The translations under genes and the position numbers were made by a program. The notes under the pieces were generated by a model that saw only the letters and a program-made list of their open reading frames with translations, did not search any database and was not told the origin of the DNA. Positions 29,536 through 37,698 of a stretch of DNA of 64,000 nucleotides are shown here, piece by piece; positions within the stretch are counted from its first letter, which is position 1, and each line of letters starts with the position of its first letter. This DNA comes from Bradyrhizobium sp. CCGB12. Its GTDB lineage: Bacteria > Pseudomonadota > Alphaproteobacteria > Rhizobiales > Xanthobacteraceae. The stretch spans positions 8,296,001-8,360,000 of the forward strand of contig NZ_JANADO010000001.1 in the NCBI RefSeq assembly GCF_024199845.1. The letters run 5' to 3'.

Positions 29536-29550
29536 ACGGGTTCAGTGCGA

Positions 29551-29641
29551 TTGGGTGGGCGAAGCAACGCGTGCCCACCTTGTTCATTGCGGTTCCGGAG
29601 AGACGGTGGGCACGGCGCTGCGCGCCTTTGCCCGCCCTACG
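29551..29641. repeat. GGGTGGGC...GCCCACC palindromic repeat
   Basis: TTGGGTGGGCGAAGCAACGCGTGCCCACC and its loose inverse GGTGGGCACGGCGCTGCGCGCCTTTGCCCGCCCTACG. Same family as 45418-45512. It separates two convergent genes. Confidence 0.75.
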
Positions 29642-29644
29642 AGA

Positions 29645-29869
29645 TCACGACTGCTTCAGCGCGCCCGGAAAATGCCGCTGCAGGACAGCGGCCGGCGTGG
29701 CGTAGGCCTCTTGCAGATCCACGCTCCAATATTTCAACTCGTCGAGCGGGATCCGCGTGTCGGTGATCGCGCAGCGTACATAGGTGCCTGGCGAGATCAC
29801 GCGGAAATCGCCGTCGAGATATTGCACCTGCGCTTCGCCATGGCCCGAGGGGCCGAATTTGTTCAGCAC
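29645..29869 (-). CDS. DUF2093 domain-containing protein
   Basis: About 74 residues. The block VQYLDGDFRVISPGTYVRCA, then TRIPLDELKYWSVDLQEAYA, is the DUF2093 signature: a short cytoplasmic protein with a zinc-ribbon-like look but only one Cys here. I prefer the GTG at 29869 because related proteins begin at the NKFGPSGHGEA segment; an ATG at 29926 would add 19 residues. Convergent with the PsiF-like gene. Function unknown. Confidence 0.75.
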   Translation of the reverse strand: MLNKFGPSGHGEAQVQYLDGDFRVISPGTYVRCAITDTRIPLDELKYWSVDLQEAYATPAAVLQRHFPGALKQS

Positions 29870-30028
29870 GGTCGAAAGTCTCCGTGGAAGGCCCGTAAAG
29901 GCAACGTGTTGAATGAGATCTAGCATAGATAGGGTGGCTTGTCCGCCCAGTAAACCCACCGGTTTGTGATGTTTTGGCGCTGTTTCCGCATGATAGGGCT
30001 TGGACGAAGGATCTTGACGCAGTGTTCG

Positions 30029-30853
30029 ATGCGCCTTCGACTGACCGCCCTGTTCCTGACGCTCCTGATGCCGACCGCGCACGCCGCGCCGGTGCCGCAG
30101 CAGGTCGACATTCCGCTGTCGTCGGGCATCCTGCATGCGCAGCTCTACAAGCCCGAGGGCGAGGGGCCGTTTCCGGTCGTGATCGCGCTGCACGGCTGCG
30201 ACGGACTCAGTGGCCATTCCGATTCCGTCCTGCCGCGCTATCGCGACTGGGCCGTGCGGCTGCTTAGGGCCGGCAACGCCGTGCTGCTGCCCGACAGCTA
30301 CGGCTCGCGGGAGCTCGGACCGCAATGCCGCGTCAAGGAGATGCACGTCAAGGCGCGACGCGAGCGCGTCGCCGACATCGTCGCGGCGCGTGCCTGGCTG
30401 ATGAAGCAGACCTGGGTCGCGCGCAGCCGCGTCAGCCTGATCGGCTGGGCGAACGGCGCCAGCGCGCTGCTCTGGGCCGTGCGCCCGCAGAGCGTGGCGC
30501 GCGATCTCAGTCCGGATTTCCGTGCCGCGGTCGCCTTCTATCCCGATTGTCGGATTTCCGCCGGCCTCGGCTGGAGCACGCGGGTACCGACCCTGGTGCT
30601 GATTGGCGCCGATGACGACGTGTCGTCGCCGCCGGCCTGCCGCCAGATGGTGGACGGCGCGCGCGGCCGCAGCGCGCTGGCGCGCATCGTGGTCTATCCC
30701 GGCGCCGATCACGATTTCGACCGCGCCAACACGCCGCTGCACACAGCTGCCGGCGGCACCGACGCCGCGGCGCCCGAGCATGGCCATCTCGGCACGGATG
30801 CCGAGGCGCGGGCGGAGTCGCAGAAGGACGTGGCGGAGTGGCTGGCGCGGTAG
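30029..30853 (+). CDS. Secreted dienelactone-hydrolase-like alpha/beta hydrolase
   Basis: 274 residues. Signal peptide MRLRLTALFLTLLMPTAHA. The fold starts FPVVIALHGCDGLSGHS (oxyanion part), the nucleophile elbow is degenerate (IGWANGASALLWA, G-W-A-N-G rather than G-x-C/S-x-G), the acid region is IGADDDVSSP, and the His is in YPGADHDFDR. The elbow has Ala-Asn where Cys or Ser is expected, so activity is doubtful. The ATG at 30029 starts the signal peptide; earlier in-frame ATGs exist (29966). Confidence 0.72.
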   Translation: MRLRLTALFLTLLMPTAHAAPVPQQVDIPLSSGILHAQLYKPEGEGPFPVVIALHGCDGLSGHSDSVLPRYRDWAVRLLRAGNAVLLPDSYGSRELGPQCRVKEMHVKARRERVADIVAARAWLMKQTWVARSRVSLIGWANGASALLWAVRPQSVARDLSPDFRAAVAFYPDCRISAGLGWSTRVPTLVLIGADDDVSSPPACRQMVDGARGRSALARIVVYPGADHDFDRANTPLHTAAGGTDAAAPEHGHLGTDAEARAESQKDVAEWLAR

Positions 30854-31035
30854 TGTCGGGCGACGCGTGCCAAAGCGGGGCCGCCCGAGGAACAACGTAG
30901 GCGGACAGCCCCGCATCGACCACCGCCCTGCACGGACCATGATGGCCGACCGGGAATCTACGGATCGCGCGCGGCGGCGGTTTCAACACGTGGCGACGCC
31001 ATCATTCGACCACGATGTCGATTAAACGCGTTCAT

Positions 31036-31185
31036 ATGCGCAACCGTATCGTCCTGTTCGCCTCCGCCCTGATCGTCTTCACCGTCGCGGTCTTCCTGTT
31101 CGAAGCCCATGCCGGCGCCACGCTGCGCGCGCCGGAACATTGCGGCTTCTGGACCACGATCGATGCGGGATTGTCGTGTAGGTAG
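31036..31185 (+). CDS. Small secreted/membrane protein candidate, 49 aa
   Basis: It opens MRNRIVLFASALIVFTVAVF, a good signal or membrane segment, then FEAHAGATLRAPEHCGFWTT and two Cys residues before the stop. It reads as real protein rather than antisense noise, because the opposite strand there gives only scrambled Arg/Pro-rich frames. No ribosome-binding site is obvious. It stands between a hydrolase and a palindromic repeat. Confidence 0.5.
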   Translation: MRNRIVLFASALIVFTVAVFLFEAHAGATLRAPEHCGFWTTIDAGLSCR

Positions 31186-31227
31186 GCGTCACCGACGATG
31201 GTGGTGTGACACGCACTCTCTCCCGGA

Positions 31228-31354
31228 GTCGTCCTGGCGAAAGCCAGGACCCATTACCCCAGGGAGTGTTTTGGCGAAGACTGGTCGTTCGGGACTGATA
31301 TCGCGCGCAACCGTTAGATTCCGCGGTATGGGTCCTGGCTTTCGCCAGGACGAC
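31228..31354. repeat. 27-bp perfect inverted repeat, CCTGGCGAAAGCCAGGACC type
   Basis: GTCGTCCTGGCGAAAGCCAG... (31228-31254) and its exact inverse (31328-31354) enclose 73 unrelated bases. Each arm is itself a small hairpin (CCTGGCGAAAGCCAGG). Likely a miniature transposable or REP-like element; only one copy is in the window. Confidence 0.8.
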
Positions 31355-31382
31355 GGCGAGGATGTTCGCCCCGTCCTCGCAC

Positions 31383-33023
31383 TCAGAACAGACTGCCCTG
31401 ATCCACCGGCTTGGCCACGCGTTTCGGTGCGGGCTTTGCGTCCTGCGCGGCGGGCTTGGCTTGCGATGGCGCACGCCTTGCCGCAGGCGCGGGGCGATCC
31501 GCATCCGCGGTCGCCGCAACACGTCCATCCGCAAACTCGATCTCGAGCCGCGCATTCGGCCCGACGCTGTCTGCCGCATGCAGGGGATGGCCGGCCTCAT
31601 CGCGCACCAGGGCAAAGCCGCGGGCGAGCACGCTGCGATAGGACAGGGCGGAGAGCAGCTTGCCGCTGTTCTCGACGCGGGCATCGAGCCGCTGCAGCAG
31701 CGTGACGAGCGCGCGGCCCGCGCGTTCGGACAGCCGATGCGTGCGCTCGCGCTGGCGGGCAATCGCATTGCGCTGCGCCTGCGCGTTGGAGAGCTTCGAG
31801 GCGCGTAAGCGAACCTCCAGCCCCGCAAAGCGGTCGCGCCGGCGCCGCAGCAACGAGCGCGCCGACAGGCCGAGCCGCTCTCCGCACACGGTGAGGCGGT
31901 GATCGGCCTGCGTGATCTGGCCATGAAGCACGCGCAGCGTCAGCTTGGCGCCGGCGGCGGTGAATCTGCGGAAATGCGCATGGGTGTTGGCCTTGAGGCA
32001 GCGGGGCAGGGATGCGCCCGCCGAATCCAGCCGCTGCCGCGGGATCGCCAAGAGATCGCCGGCCGCCGGCAGCGCGCGGGCGGCGGCGCGCAGCTCGCTG
32101 CGGCGGCTCTCCTGGGCGCGTTGCCAATAGGCGCGGGTGCGGCGTCCGAGATCGGCGACCTCGACGAACAATTCGCTGCGCACCGGCACCGCCATCTCGG
32201 CCGCCGCCGTCGGCGTCGGCGCGCGCTTGTCGGCGACGAAGTCGATCAGGGTGATGTCGGTCTCGTGCCCGACCGCCGAGATCAGCGGGATCATGCTCTC
32301 GGCTGCGGCCCGCACCACGATCTCCTCGTTGAACGACCAGAGATCCTCCAGCGAGCCGCCGCCGCGCGCGACGATCAGCACATCGGGGCGTGGAATCTTG
32401 CCACCCTCGGGCAGCGCGTTGAAACCGCGGATCGCGGCCGCGACCTGCTCGGCCGAGCCTTCGCCTTGCACCTTGACCGGCCACACCAGCACGCGGCGGG
32501 GAAAACGGTCCTCCAGCCGGTGCAGGATGTCGCGGATCACGGCGCCGGTCGGCGAGGTCACGACGCCGATCACCTCCGGCAGCCAGGGCAGGAGCTGCTT
32601 GCGCGCCTCGTCGAACAGGCCTTCGGCTGCGAGCTTCTTCTTGCGCTCCTCCATCAGCGCCATCAGCGCGCCGATGCCGGCGGGCTCCAGCGCCTCGATC
32701 ACGATCTGGTATTTCGAGGAGCCCGGATAGGTCGTGAGCTTGCCGGTGGCGATGACCTCGAGCCCCTCCTGGGGCTTGAAGCGCATGCGCCCGTGCACGC
32801 CCTTCCAGATCACCGCCTCGATCTTGGCGCTCTCGTCCTTGAGCGCGAAATAGCAATGGCCGGAGGAGTGGGCGCCACGGAACCCCGAGATCTCACCGCG
32901 GACCCGGACATGGCCATAGGTGTCCTCCACCGTCCGCTTCAGGGACTGTGAGAGCTCGGAGACGGTGAATTCGAACGCGTTGTTCAGTTGTTCCGCAGGC
33001 GGCATCGGCAAACGATTCGGCAT
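31383..33023 (-). CDS. xseA: Exodeoxyribonuclease VII large subunit
   Basis: 546 residues; the usual length is 400-460. The N-terminal OB fold has [27 protein letters not shown] residues; the catalytic part has [25 protein letters not shown] and [22 protein letters not shown]; then a long coiled-coil region. The extra length is an Ala/Pro/Lys-rich C-terminal tail (about 45 residues). With XseB it degrades single-stranded DNA in repair. Start at ATG 33023; the frame stays open far upstream but the added sequence is antisense to the hydrolase at 33144. Confidence 0.95.
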   Translation of the reverse strand: MPNRLPMPPAEQLNNAFEFTVSELSQSLKRTVEDTYGHVRVRGEISGFRGAHSSGHCYFALKDESAKIEAVIWKGVHGRMRFKPQEGLEVIATGKLTTYPGSSKYQIVIEALEPAGIGALMALMEERKKKLAAEGLFDEARKQLLPWLPEVIGVVTSPTGAVIRDILHRLEDRFPRRVLVWPVKVQGEGSAEQVAAAIRGFNALPEGGKIPRPDVLIVARGGGSLEDLWSFNEEIVVRAAAESMIPLISAVGHETDITLIDFVADKRAPTPTAAAEMAVPVRSELFVEVADLGRRTRAYWQRAQESRRSELRAAARALPAAGDLLAIPRQRLDSAGASLPRCLKANTHAHFRRFTAAGAKLTLRVLHGQITQADHRLTVCGERLGLSARSLLRRRRDRFAGLEVRLRASKLSNAQAQRNAIARQRERTHRLSERAGRALVTLLQRLDARVENSGKLLSALSYRSVLARGFALVRDEAGHPLHAADSVGPNARLEIEFADGRVAATADADRPAPAARRAPSQAKPAAQDAKPAPKRVAKPVDQGSLF

Positions 33024-33077
33024 TTTGGGGTCAGACCTGACGTTAAGGATTTTCGCTCCGCGGCGCCAATCCCGGGA

Positions 33078-33106
33078 TTGATCGAAAGAGTGCTCTGTAA
33101 TATAGA
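33078..33106 (+). promoter_or_regulatory. Possible sigma-70 promoter of the hydrolase operon
   Basis: TTGATC (33078-33083), 17 bases, TATAGA (33101-33106), then CTCTGTTAATAG. It lies about 40 bases upstream of the ribosome-binding site of the gene at 33144, in the AT-rich gap between xseA and that gene. Confidence 0.45.
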
Positions 33107-33143
33107 GTTCTCTGTTAATAGATGAGTTTCCAGGAGATGAGCC

Positions 33144-34154
33144 ATGGCGATCCGGCTGCTGCGCGGCGTTTTGAACGGCCTGAAATGGGTCCTGTGTGCG
33201 GTCGGCGGCGTGGCGCTGATCCTGGGCGCGATGATCGCGACGCCGTTGCAGCGGCCGCCTGAGATGCGATCGGTCTCGGAGTCCGCCAAGGGCATCGACT
33301 GGTCCACGCTGCCGCCGCTCGAGCGCTTTCAGGCCCGCGACGGCACTTGGATCGGCTATCGCCACTATGCGCCGAAGGGCACGGAGACAGGCCGGGGCGC
33401 GATCTTCATCCACGGCTCCTCGGGCTCCAGCGGCACCGTCAATCACGCGCTGACCCATGCGATCGCCGCGCGTGGGGTGGAGACCTGGGCGCTGGACGTC
33501 CGCGGCCATGGCGGCTCCGGCACGCGCGGTGATATCGGCTATGTCGGTCAGCTCGAGGACGACCTCGTCGACTTCGTCGCTCATGTCCGCAAGAACGCGC
33601 CTGACCTGCCGCTGACCCTGATCGGCCATTCCGCCGGCGCCGGCTTCTCGCTGCGCGTTGCCGCGACACCGATCATGCAGGACATGTTCGTCCGCACCGT
33701 CCTGCTCGCGCCCTATCTCGGCTATGACGCGCCGACCAACAGGCCGCATTCCGGCGGCTGGGCCAACGCCGACATTCCGCGCCTCCTTGGTCTGGCGGCG
33801 CTGCGCAAGCTCGGCATCGACTGCTGCGCGCAGCTGCCGGTGCTCGCGCTGGCCGTGCCGTCGAGCTCGGCAAGGTACCTCGTCTCCACTTATTCCGACC
33901 GCCTGATGCGCAACTTCGCGACGCGCGGCTACAGCATCGATCTGCCGGCAACGACACGTCCGATCACGATCTTCGGCGCCGCCGAGGACGAGATGATGAT
34001 CTCGGACAAATATGCCGAGGCGGTTCAGGCCATCAAACCGTCGATCGACGTCAAGATCATCGACGGCATCAACCACATGGGCATCGTCACCAATCCGAAG
34101 GCGGTCTCCGCGATCGCCGAGGACGTGGCAACGCGCGGGAGCGGGCAGTCATGA
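33144..34154 (+). CDS. Membrane-anchored alpha/beta hydrolase
   Basis: 336 residues. One N-terminal hydrophobic helix ([17 protein letters not shown]) anchors it. The hydrolase core has [12 protein letters not shown], the nucleophile elbow [10 protein letters not shown] (Ser), FGAAEDEMM for the acid, and INHMG for the His, so the triad looks complete. Substrate unknown; the family includes monoacylglycerol lipase-like enzymes. ATG with GGAG upstream; it overlaps the next gene (ATGA) in a three-gene operon with a membrane protein and a winged-helix regulator. Confidence 0.82.
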   Translation: MAIRLLRGVLNGLKWVLCAVGGVALILGAMIATPLQRPPEMRSVSESAKGIDWSTLPPLERFQARDGTWIGYRHYAPKGTETGRGAIFIHGSSGSSGTVNHALTHAIAARGVETWALDVRGHGGSGTRGDIGYVGQLEDDLVDFVAHVRKNAPDLPLTLIGHSAGAGFSLRVAATPIMQDMFVRTVLLAPYLGYDAPTNRPHSGGWANADIPRLLGLAALRKLGIDCCAQLPVLALAVPSSSARYLVSTYSDRLMRNFATRGYSIDLPATTRPITIFGAAEDEMMISDKYAEAVQAIKPSIDVKIIDGINHMGIVTNPKAVSAIAEDVATRGSGQS

Positions 34155-34705
34155 TCGACAGCAAGGAGGCGTCCGCAGCGCTGGCCGATATCGACGACAT
34201 CGTCCAGCGCGTGAAGCAATCGCAGCTCTATGAGCTTGCGAGCCTCGCAGCGGTCTGGTGGGGCGTGCTGGTGTTCGCAGCCAATCTCGTCACCTGGCTC
34301 TGGCCGGTCTATGCGGTCCACGCCTGGGTTGCCACGGATGTCGTCGGCGTCGGCGGTCTGGTCGTACTCCGCGTCCTGAATCCGCCGCAATACCCCAATG
34401 GGAGCGTCGCCAGCATCAGGATGCTGCTGGTGCTCGTGTTGTTCTTCGCCTTCGGCTATCTCTGCACCAATGTGATCGGCCATTTCGGTCCGCGCCAGTT
34501 GGGCACGTTCTGGCCGCTCTATTTCATGCTGTTCTATACGATGGCGGGCCTCTGGTTCGGTCATGCCTTCGTGGCGATCGGTCTCGGCATCGCCGCGCTG
34601 ACCTTGATCGGCTTCTTCTATATCGGCGAGGCGTTCCCGCTCTGGATGGCCTTCGTCAACGGCGGCGGCCTGATCCTCGGCGGCCTCTGGATGCGGCGGA
34701 TCTAG
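34151..34705 (+). CDS. Four-helix inner-membrane protein, unknown
   Basis: 184 residues. A short cytoplasmic N-terminus (KEASAALADIDDIVQRVKQS) precedes four to five hydrophobic helices: LASLAAVWWGVLVFAANLV, DVVGVGGLVVLRVL, MLLVLVLFFAFGYLC, YFMLFYTMAGLWFG and FVAIGLGIAALTLIGFFYI. Coupled to the upstream hydrolase and followed after four bases by the winged-helix gene. Hydrolase / membrane protein / wHTH trios hint at a membrane-linked regulatory unit; the topic has no name that I know. Confidence 0.7.
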   Translation: MIDSKEASAALADIDDIVQRVKQSQLYELASLAAVWWGVLVFAANLVTWLWPVYAVHAWVATDVVGVGGLVVLRVLNPPQYPNGSVASIRMLLVLVLFFAFGYLCTNVIGHFGPRQLGTFWPLYFMLFYTMAGLWFGHAFVAIGLGIAALTLIGFFYIGEAFPLWMAFVNGGGLILGGLWMRRI

Positions 34706-34709
34706 CGGC

Positions 34710-35009
34710 ATGGCCGAGCTCGACGACATCATCCACCAGCCGCTGCGCCTGAAGATCATGGCGGCGTTGAACGCGCTGCCGGTCGCGTCAGGTCTGGAAT
34801 TCGCGCGTCTGAAAAAGCTCACCGGCGCCACCGACGGCAATCTCGGCGCGCATATCGAGACGCTGGCGAAAGCGGGATACGTGTCGGTGGAGAAAGCCTT
34901 CGTCGGCAAGAAGCCACAGACGACAGTGACCGCCACCGCCGCCGGCCGAGGCGCCTTCGCGCGGCATGTGGCGACGTTGCAGGAGATCATCGCGGGAAAG
35001 CAGGTGTAG
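34710..35009 (+). CDS. Winged-helix transcriptional regulator
   Basis: 99 residues, all one winged helix: HQPLRLKIMAALNALPVASG, then recognition region FARLKKLTGATDGNLGAHIE, and the wing VEKAFVGKKPQTTVTATAAG. This is the short MarR/PadR-like winged-helix group (DUF2087/HTH_34-like) that usually represses its own operon or a neighbour. Third gene of the operon; autoregulation is an inference. Confidence 0.83.
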   Translation: MAELDDIIHQPLRLKIMAALNALPVASGLEFARLKKLTGATDGNLGAHIETLAKAGYVSVEKAFVGKKPQTTVTATAAGRGAFARHVATLQEIIAGKQV

Positions 35010-35030
35010 CGCTGCGGTGCCAATCATTGT

Positions 35031-35172
35031 GCCCTCTCCCCTTGCGGGAGAGGGCAGCGAGGACGGTAGACGCAGAGTCACTGGGGTGAGGGGTTCGCCC
35101 CTCATCAAAAGTCTCTCCGCAGATGGAGACCCCTCATCCGGCGCTTCGCGCCACCTTCTCCCGCAAGGGGAG
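35031..35172. repeat. CCCTCTCCCCTTGCGGGAGAGGG repeat element
   Basis: A terminal hairpin CCCTCTCCCC...GGGAGAGGGC opens it; GGGGTGAGGGG / CCCCTCAT form inner arms; the far end reads CTTCTCCCGCAAGGGGAG. A very common intergenic element in alphaproteobacteria. It marks the end of the core operon. The rest of the gap to 35447 (about 275 bases) shows no gene. Confidence 0.8.
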
Positions 35173-35447
35173 TATGCAAGTTGCTGCCCAGCGGCAGCGG
35201 GTGTAAAACTACTATCTAAGTCATTGAACTCGCTGTGGGACTGGGCGAGCGCCTATGCAGGCACAGTGCAGCCGCTGTGCCTCTGCTGTTTTTAACACCC
35301 GGCTTACATGCAGCGGCGCAACGCACCGATGCATCCCGATTTCAAAGGCTGGTTCTCAGGCCGTGCGCTGCAGGAGATGCTGAAGGCGGCCCCTTAGCCT
35401 GCTCACAAAGCGATGAAGGGCGAGACCTTCCGCGACTTGCGTCTCGC

Positions 35448-36662
35448 CTATCGCTCCGCACCGTACAGCTCATTTGCAAGCTGTCGGACCTCGTCGGTGG
35501 CAGAGTCGCCAAGCTGCTTGAGATAATCCAAAAATTCTTGCTGGTTGCTCATCGAGAATATGCGCGCCTTGTAGGACAATTCAGAGCGAAGCCGACCTTG
35601 CTGCAATAGTGACGCGCACTGTCTGTCTACGAACATGGCATCCGCGAAAGGCGCATATGTAGCTATAGCCGTGAAGTCGTTCAGGATGCCGGCACCGACA
35701 TTTGGACTTTGTCCAGACGACACTCTCCAGCCAAGGGCGGCGATTAGGTAAGCGAAGATCTTATGCGCTGGCTGTTCCTGATTCCCCGGCCAATCAAGAA
35801 ACTTGGATACTTCATTGAAGGCATCTTGAGGTGGTACACCTCGATCAACGAACATAGCGGCAAGTTGACGGTACCGCTTCATTAAGCCAAAGCGCAACTC
35901 CAATACACTCGACGGATCGTCCGAAGCCATTGCCGCCTGTGTTTTGGCAACCTGATCACGTAGAGCCTCGCGCATGGCGGACCCGTAGCTGGATAGCTCG
36001 TGCCTTAGGATTTGGTCGAACGTCGGTCGACTCTTTGCCCACCCTTCGGCAAGGCTCTTCAAGCTCGTCTCTGCGACCGATCGATCCCTACGTAGACCCG
36101 GAGCAAAAATCGAATAATCGGAATCGATGCTGATGTGGTAGACTGGGAGCCAGTCGTTGCGGTCACCAGACAGAATATCATCGACGTCAAAAGTCAGAGC
36201 AGGAGGGCTGGAGCCGCTGATATAGGCCTCAGCAAATTCCCACTCTTGATTTGTTGCAATTTCGTCGGTTCTGTCAAAAAACGTCTCGCCACTGAACATC
36301 TCATGCGCCAACCTTAACTCGCTTGGCGAGTGCCAGACAATTGTCTCGTCTGAATGCAGGTTGGAGGCCGGAAATATGACCTGCTGGCGCTTGTAAGCGA
36401 GGTCAGCAAGCTCGTAACATCTTTGCCAAAATGTTGCGCTCGGTGCGCCCAGCCGACGCTTCCCCTCTTTTGTCTTGTAGAGCTCGGATACCGCAAATTG
36501 ATCCAAATAGACGACACGCTTATCGAAGTCAGGAAGAATCTCGTCATGAGAGTACCTGCAATCTGCGCAGCGCTTGGTAACGGCGTTGCCACTCACTGAA
36601 AGCGTCCCGAATTTTTGTTTTTTGCACTTCGGGCATTTTCGAAACGGCGGCAATTCGAACAT
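35448..36662 (-). CDS. Zinc-ribbon protein with PIN-like nuclease domain (candidate)
   Basis: 404 residues, no known family. An N-terminal zinc ribbon is plain: CPKC at 10-13 and CADC at 32-35. It is followed at once by RVVYLDQFAVSELY (Asp54), which matches the first acidic strand of PIN-fold nucleases. Near the C-terminus GAGILNDFTAIATYAPFADA (323-342) plus MFVDRQCASLL place Asp329, Asp341 and Asp346 as the rest of a PIN-like acidic cluster. The middle is helical. Gene is 61 bases after a HEPN-like gene on the same strand, suggesting an operon of two RNase-type proteins. ATG at 36662 follows GGA. PIN assignment is inference. Confidence 0.6.
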   Translation of the reverse strand: MFELPPFRKCPKCKKQKFGTLSVSGNAVTKRCADCRYSHDEILPDFDKRVVYLDQFAVSELYKTKEGKRRLGAPSATFWQRCYELADLAYKRQQVIFPASNLHSDETIVWHSPSELRLAHEMFSGETFFDRTDEIATNQEWEFAEAYISGSSPPALTFDVDDILSGDRNDWLPVYHISIDSDYSIFAPGLRRDRSVAETSLKSLAEGWAKSRPTFDQILRHELSSYGSAMREALRDQVAKTQAAMASDDPSSVLELRFGLMKRYRQLAAMFVDRGVPPQDAFNEVSKFLDWPGNQEQPAHKIFAYLIAALGWRVSSGQSPNVGAGILNDFTAIATYAPFADAMFVDRQCASLLQQGRLRSELSYKARIFSMSNQQEFLDYLKQLGDSATDEVRQLANELYGAER

Positions 36663-36723
36663 TTTAGGGTCCAATTGCGAGATGATGATTTCGTGCTGGG
36701 TCGGTTTTCCGATGTCGTTTGAG

Positions 36724-37482
36724 CTAAGCGGTGAGGTTATCCCACTCGCGATCAACCCACTGGCACATGTGGAGAAGCTGACGTAGGGCCTCATCCGCAT
36801 TTGATGTATCAATAGGACTGGCCCGGCCGTGCGCGGCATCATCTCGCCACAGCGAGACGATACCTGCAAAGGTAGTTAGTGTGTTGCGCCTCTGCACGTC
36901 GGCTTGACCAATGATCATGTTTAACACCGCTTGGCGTCCCCGATTGCCGCGATACACTCGTAGTACTCGTTCCTCGTCCCCTTCTTTGGTGATCGCAATT
37001 GCAAGTAAAATGGACTCGGCGGCTGCGCCGACCATTGCACAGCAAGCCAGCCATGCTTCAGCGTTTCGGCACCTGATGGCTTCCATGGCGCGCTGGTGAA
37101 ATCCATCACCGAAAAGTTGTCGATAGCCGTTGAAGGTCGCGGCAAGTGAGCCGGGCTGCGCGATTAGAATGGTTGCTGCGTCAAGATTTGCTAGAGCGGC
37201 ACGCCCGGCAACCGTGAGCGAATAGCCGCCTTCTTCGACCGCTTGCTCGCCAGACCGTCGGACGCCCGGTCGAACAATTCCGCGCCTGCACAATTCCCAA
37301 GCTGCTTCGTAGAATATCGGCGACAGCTCGCGAACTGGACCGTCCAAGTAGTGCTCGTGAGGATGCCGCTGTCGAGCTGCAAACTCTGCTCCAGTGCGTG
37401 CGTATAGGTCATATCCGTAGTTTCGCGCGCGGTCATTCCGCAGAAGTTCGAGCAGTATGGCAATTGCCTCATCTAAGTCCAT
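36724..37482 (-). CDS. Winged helix plus HEPN-like protein with RX4H motif
   Basis: 252 residues. The N-terminal half resembles a winged helix (FYEAAWELCRRGIVRPG; GGYSLTVAGRAALANL). The C-terminal half is all-helical and includes AWLACCAMVGAAAESILL, a HEPN/DUF4145-like helix, and ends in a strand-free helix carrying LWRDDAAHG, where R213-DDAA-H218 is an RX4H motif, the catalytic signature of HEPN RNases. HEPN proteins act in abortive infection, toxin-antitoxin pairs and Type VI CRISPR. ATG 37482 follows GGAGAG. First gene of the pair with the PIN-like gene. GC is about 48 % in a stretch I counted. Confidence 0.62.
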   Translation of the reverse strand: MDLDEAIAILLELLRNDRARNYGYDLYARTGAEFAARQRHPHEHYLDGPVRELSPIFYEAAWELCRRGIVRPGVRRSGEQAVEEGGYSLTVAGRAALANLDAATILIAQPGSLAATFNGYRQLFGDGFHQRAMEAIRCRNAEAWLACCAMVGAAAESILLAIAITKEGDEERVLRVYRGNRGRQAVLNMIIGQADVQRRNTLTTFAGIVSLWRDDAAHGRASPIDTSNADEALRQLLHMCQWVDREWDNLTA

Positions 37483-37547
37483 CTGTCTCTCCGAGGAACG
37501 ACGCTGATCGCTGAGCGCTACCATCAACGGGCGCAATCGCCGTACGC

Positions 37548-37625
37548 GCGCCCCAAGGCTTCACTCGAATCAGCGTGTCCCTCACGATGGCACAATGCAG
37601 GGTGGCAATACGAGCCTTGGGGCGC
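37548..37625. repeat. 13-bp inverted repeat upstream of the HEPN/PIN genes
   Basis: GCGCCCCAAGGCT (37548-37560) and AGCCTTGGGGCGC (37613-37625) are exact inverses separated by 52 bases. They lie in the only sizeable gap (37483-37698) between the two gene pairs. It could be an operator, an RNA hairpin, or a small RNA; the spacer has no open frame of note. Confidence 0.6.
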
Positions 37626-37698
37626 ATGTGCCGGTTATTCACAGGGAGGTTGCTTAAACGCGGTGATCCGTCGTCACCGAATTAGGCGGCTTGATGGA

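Noticed and set aside
29645..30940. 431-codon minus-strand frame including DUF2093
   Set aside because: Only the last 74-93 codons encode DUF2093. The rest is antisense to the secreted hydrolase at 30029-30853.
31383..34076. XseA extended to 897 residues
   Set aside because: The frame is open beyond 33023, but those codons are antisense to the hydrolase gene at 33144-34154, which has a signal-anchor and a complete triad.
35218..35447. Possible tRNA or small RNA between the 35-kb repeat and the accessory genes
   Set aside because: I looked for tRNA arms, acceptor stems and T-rich tails and found none.
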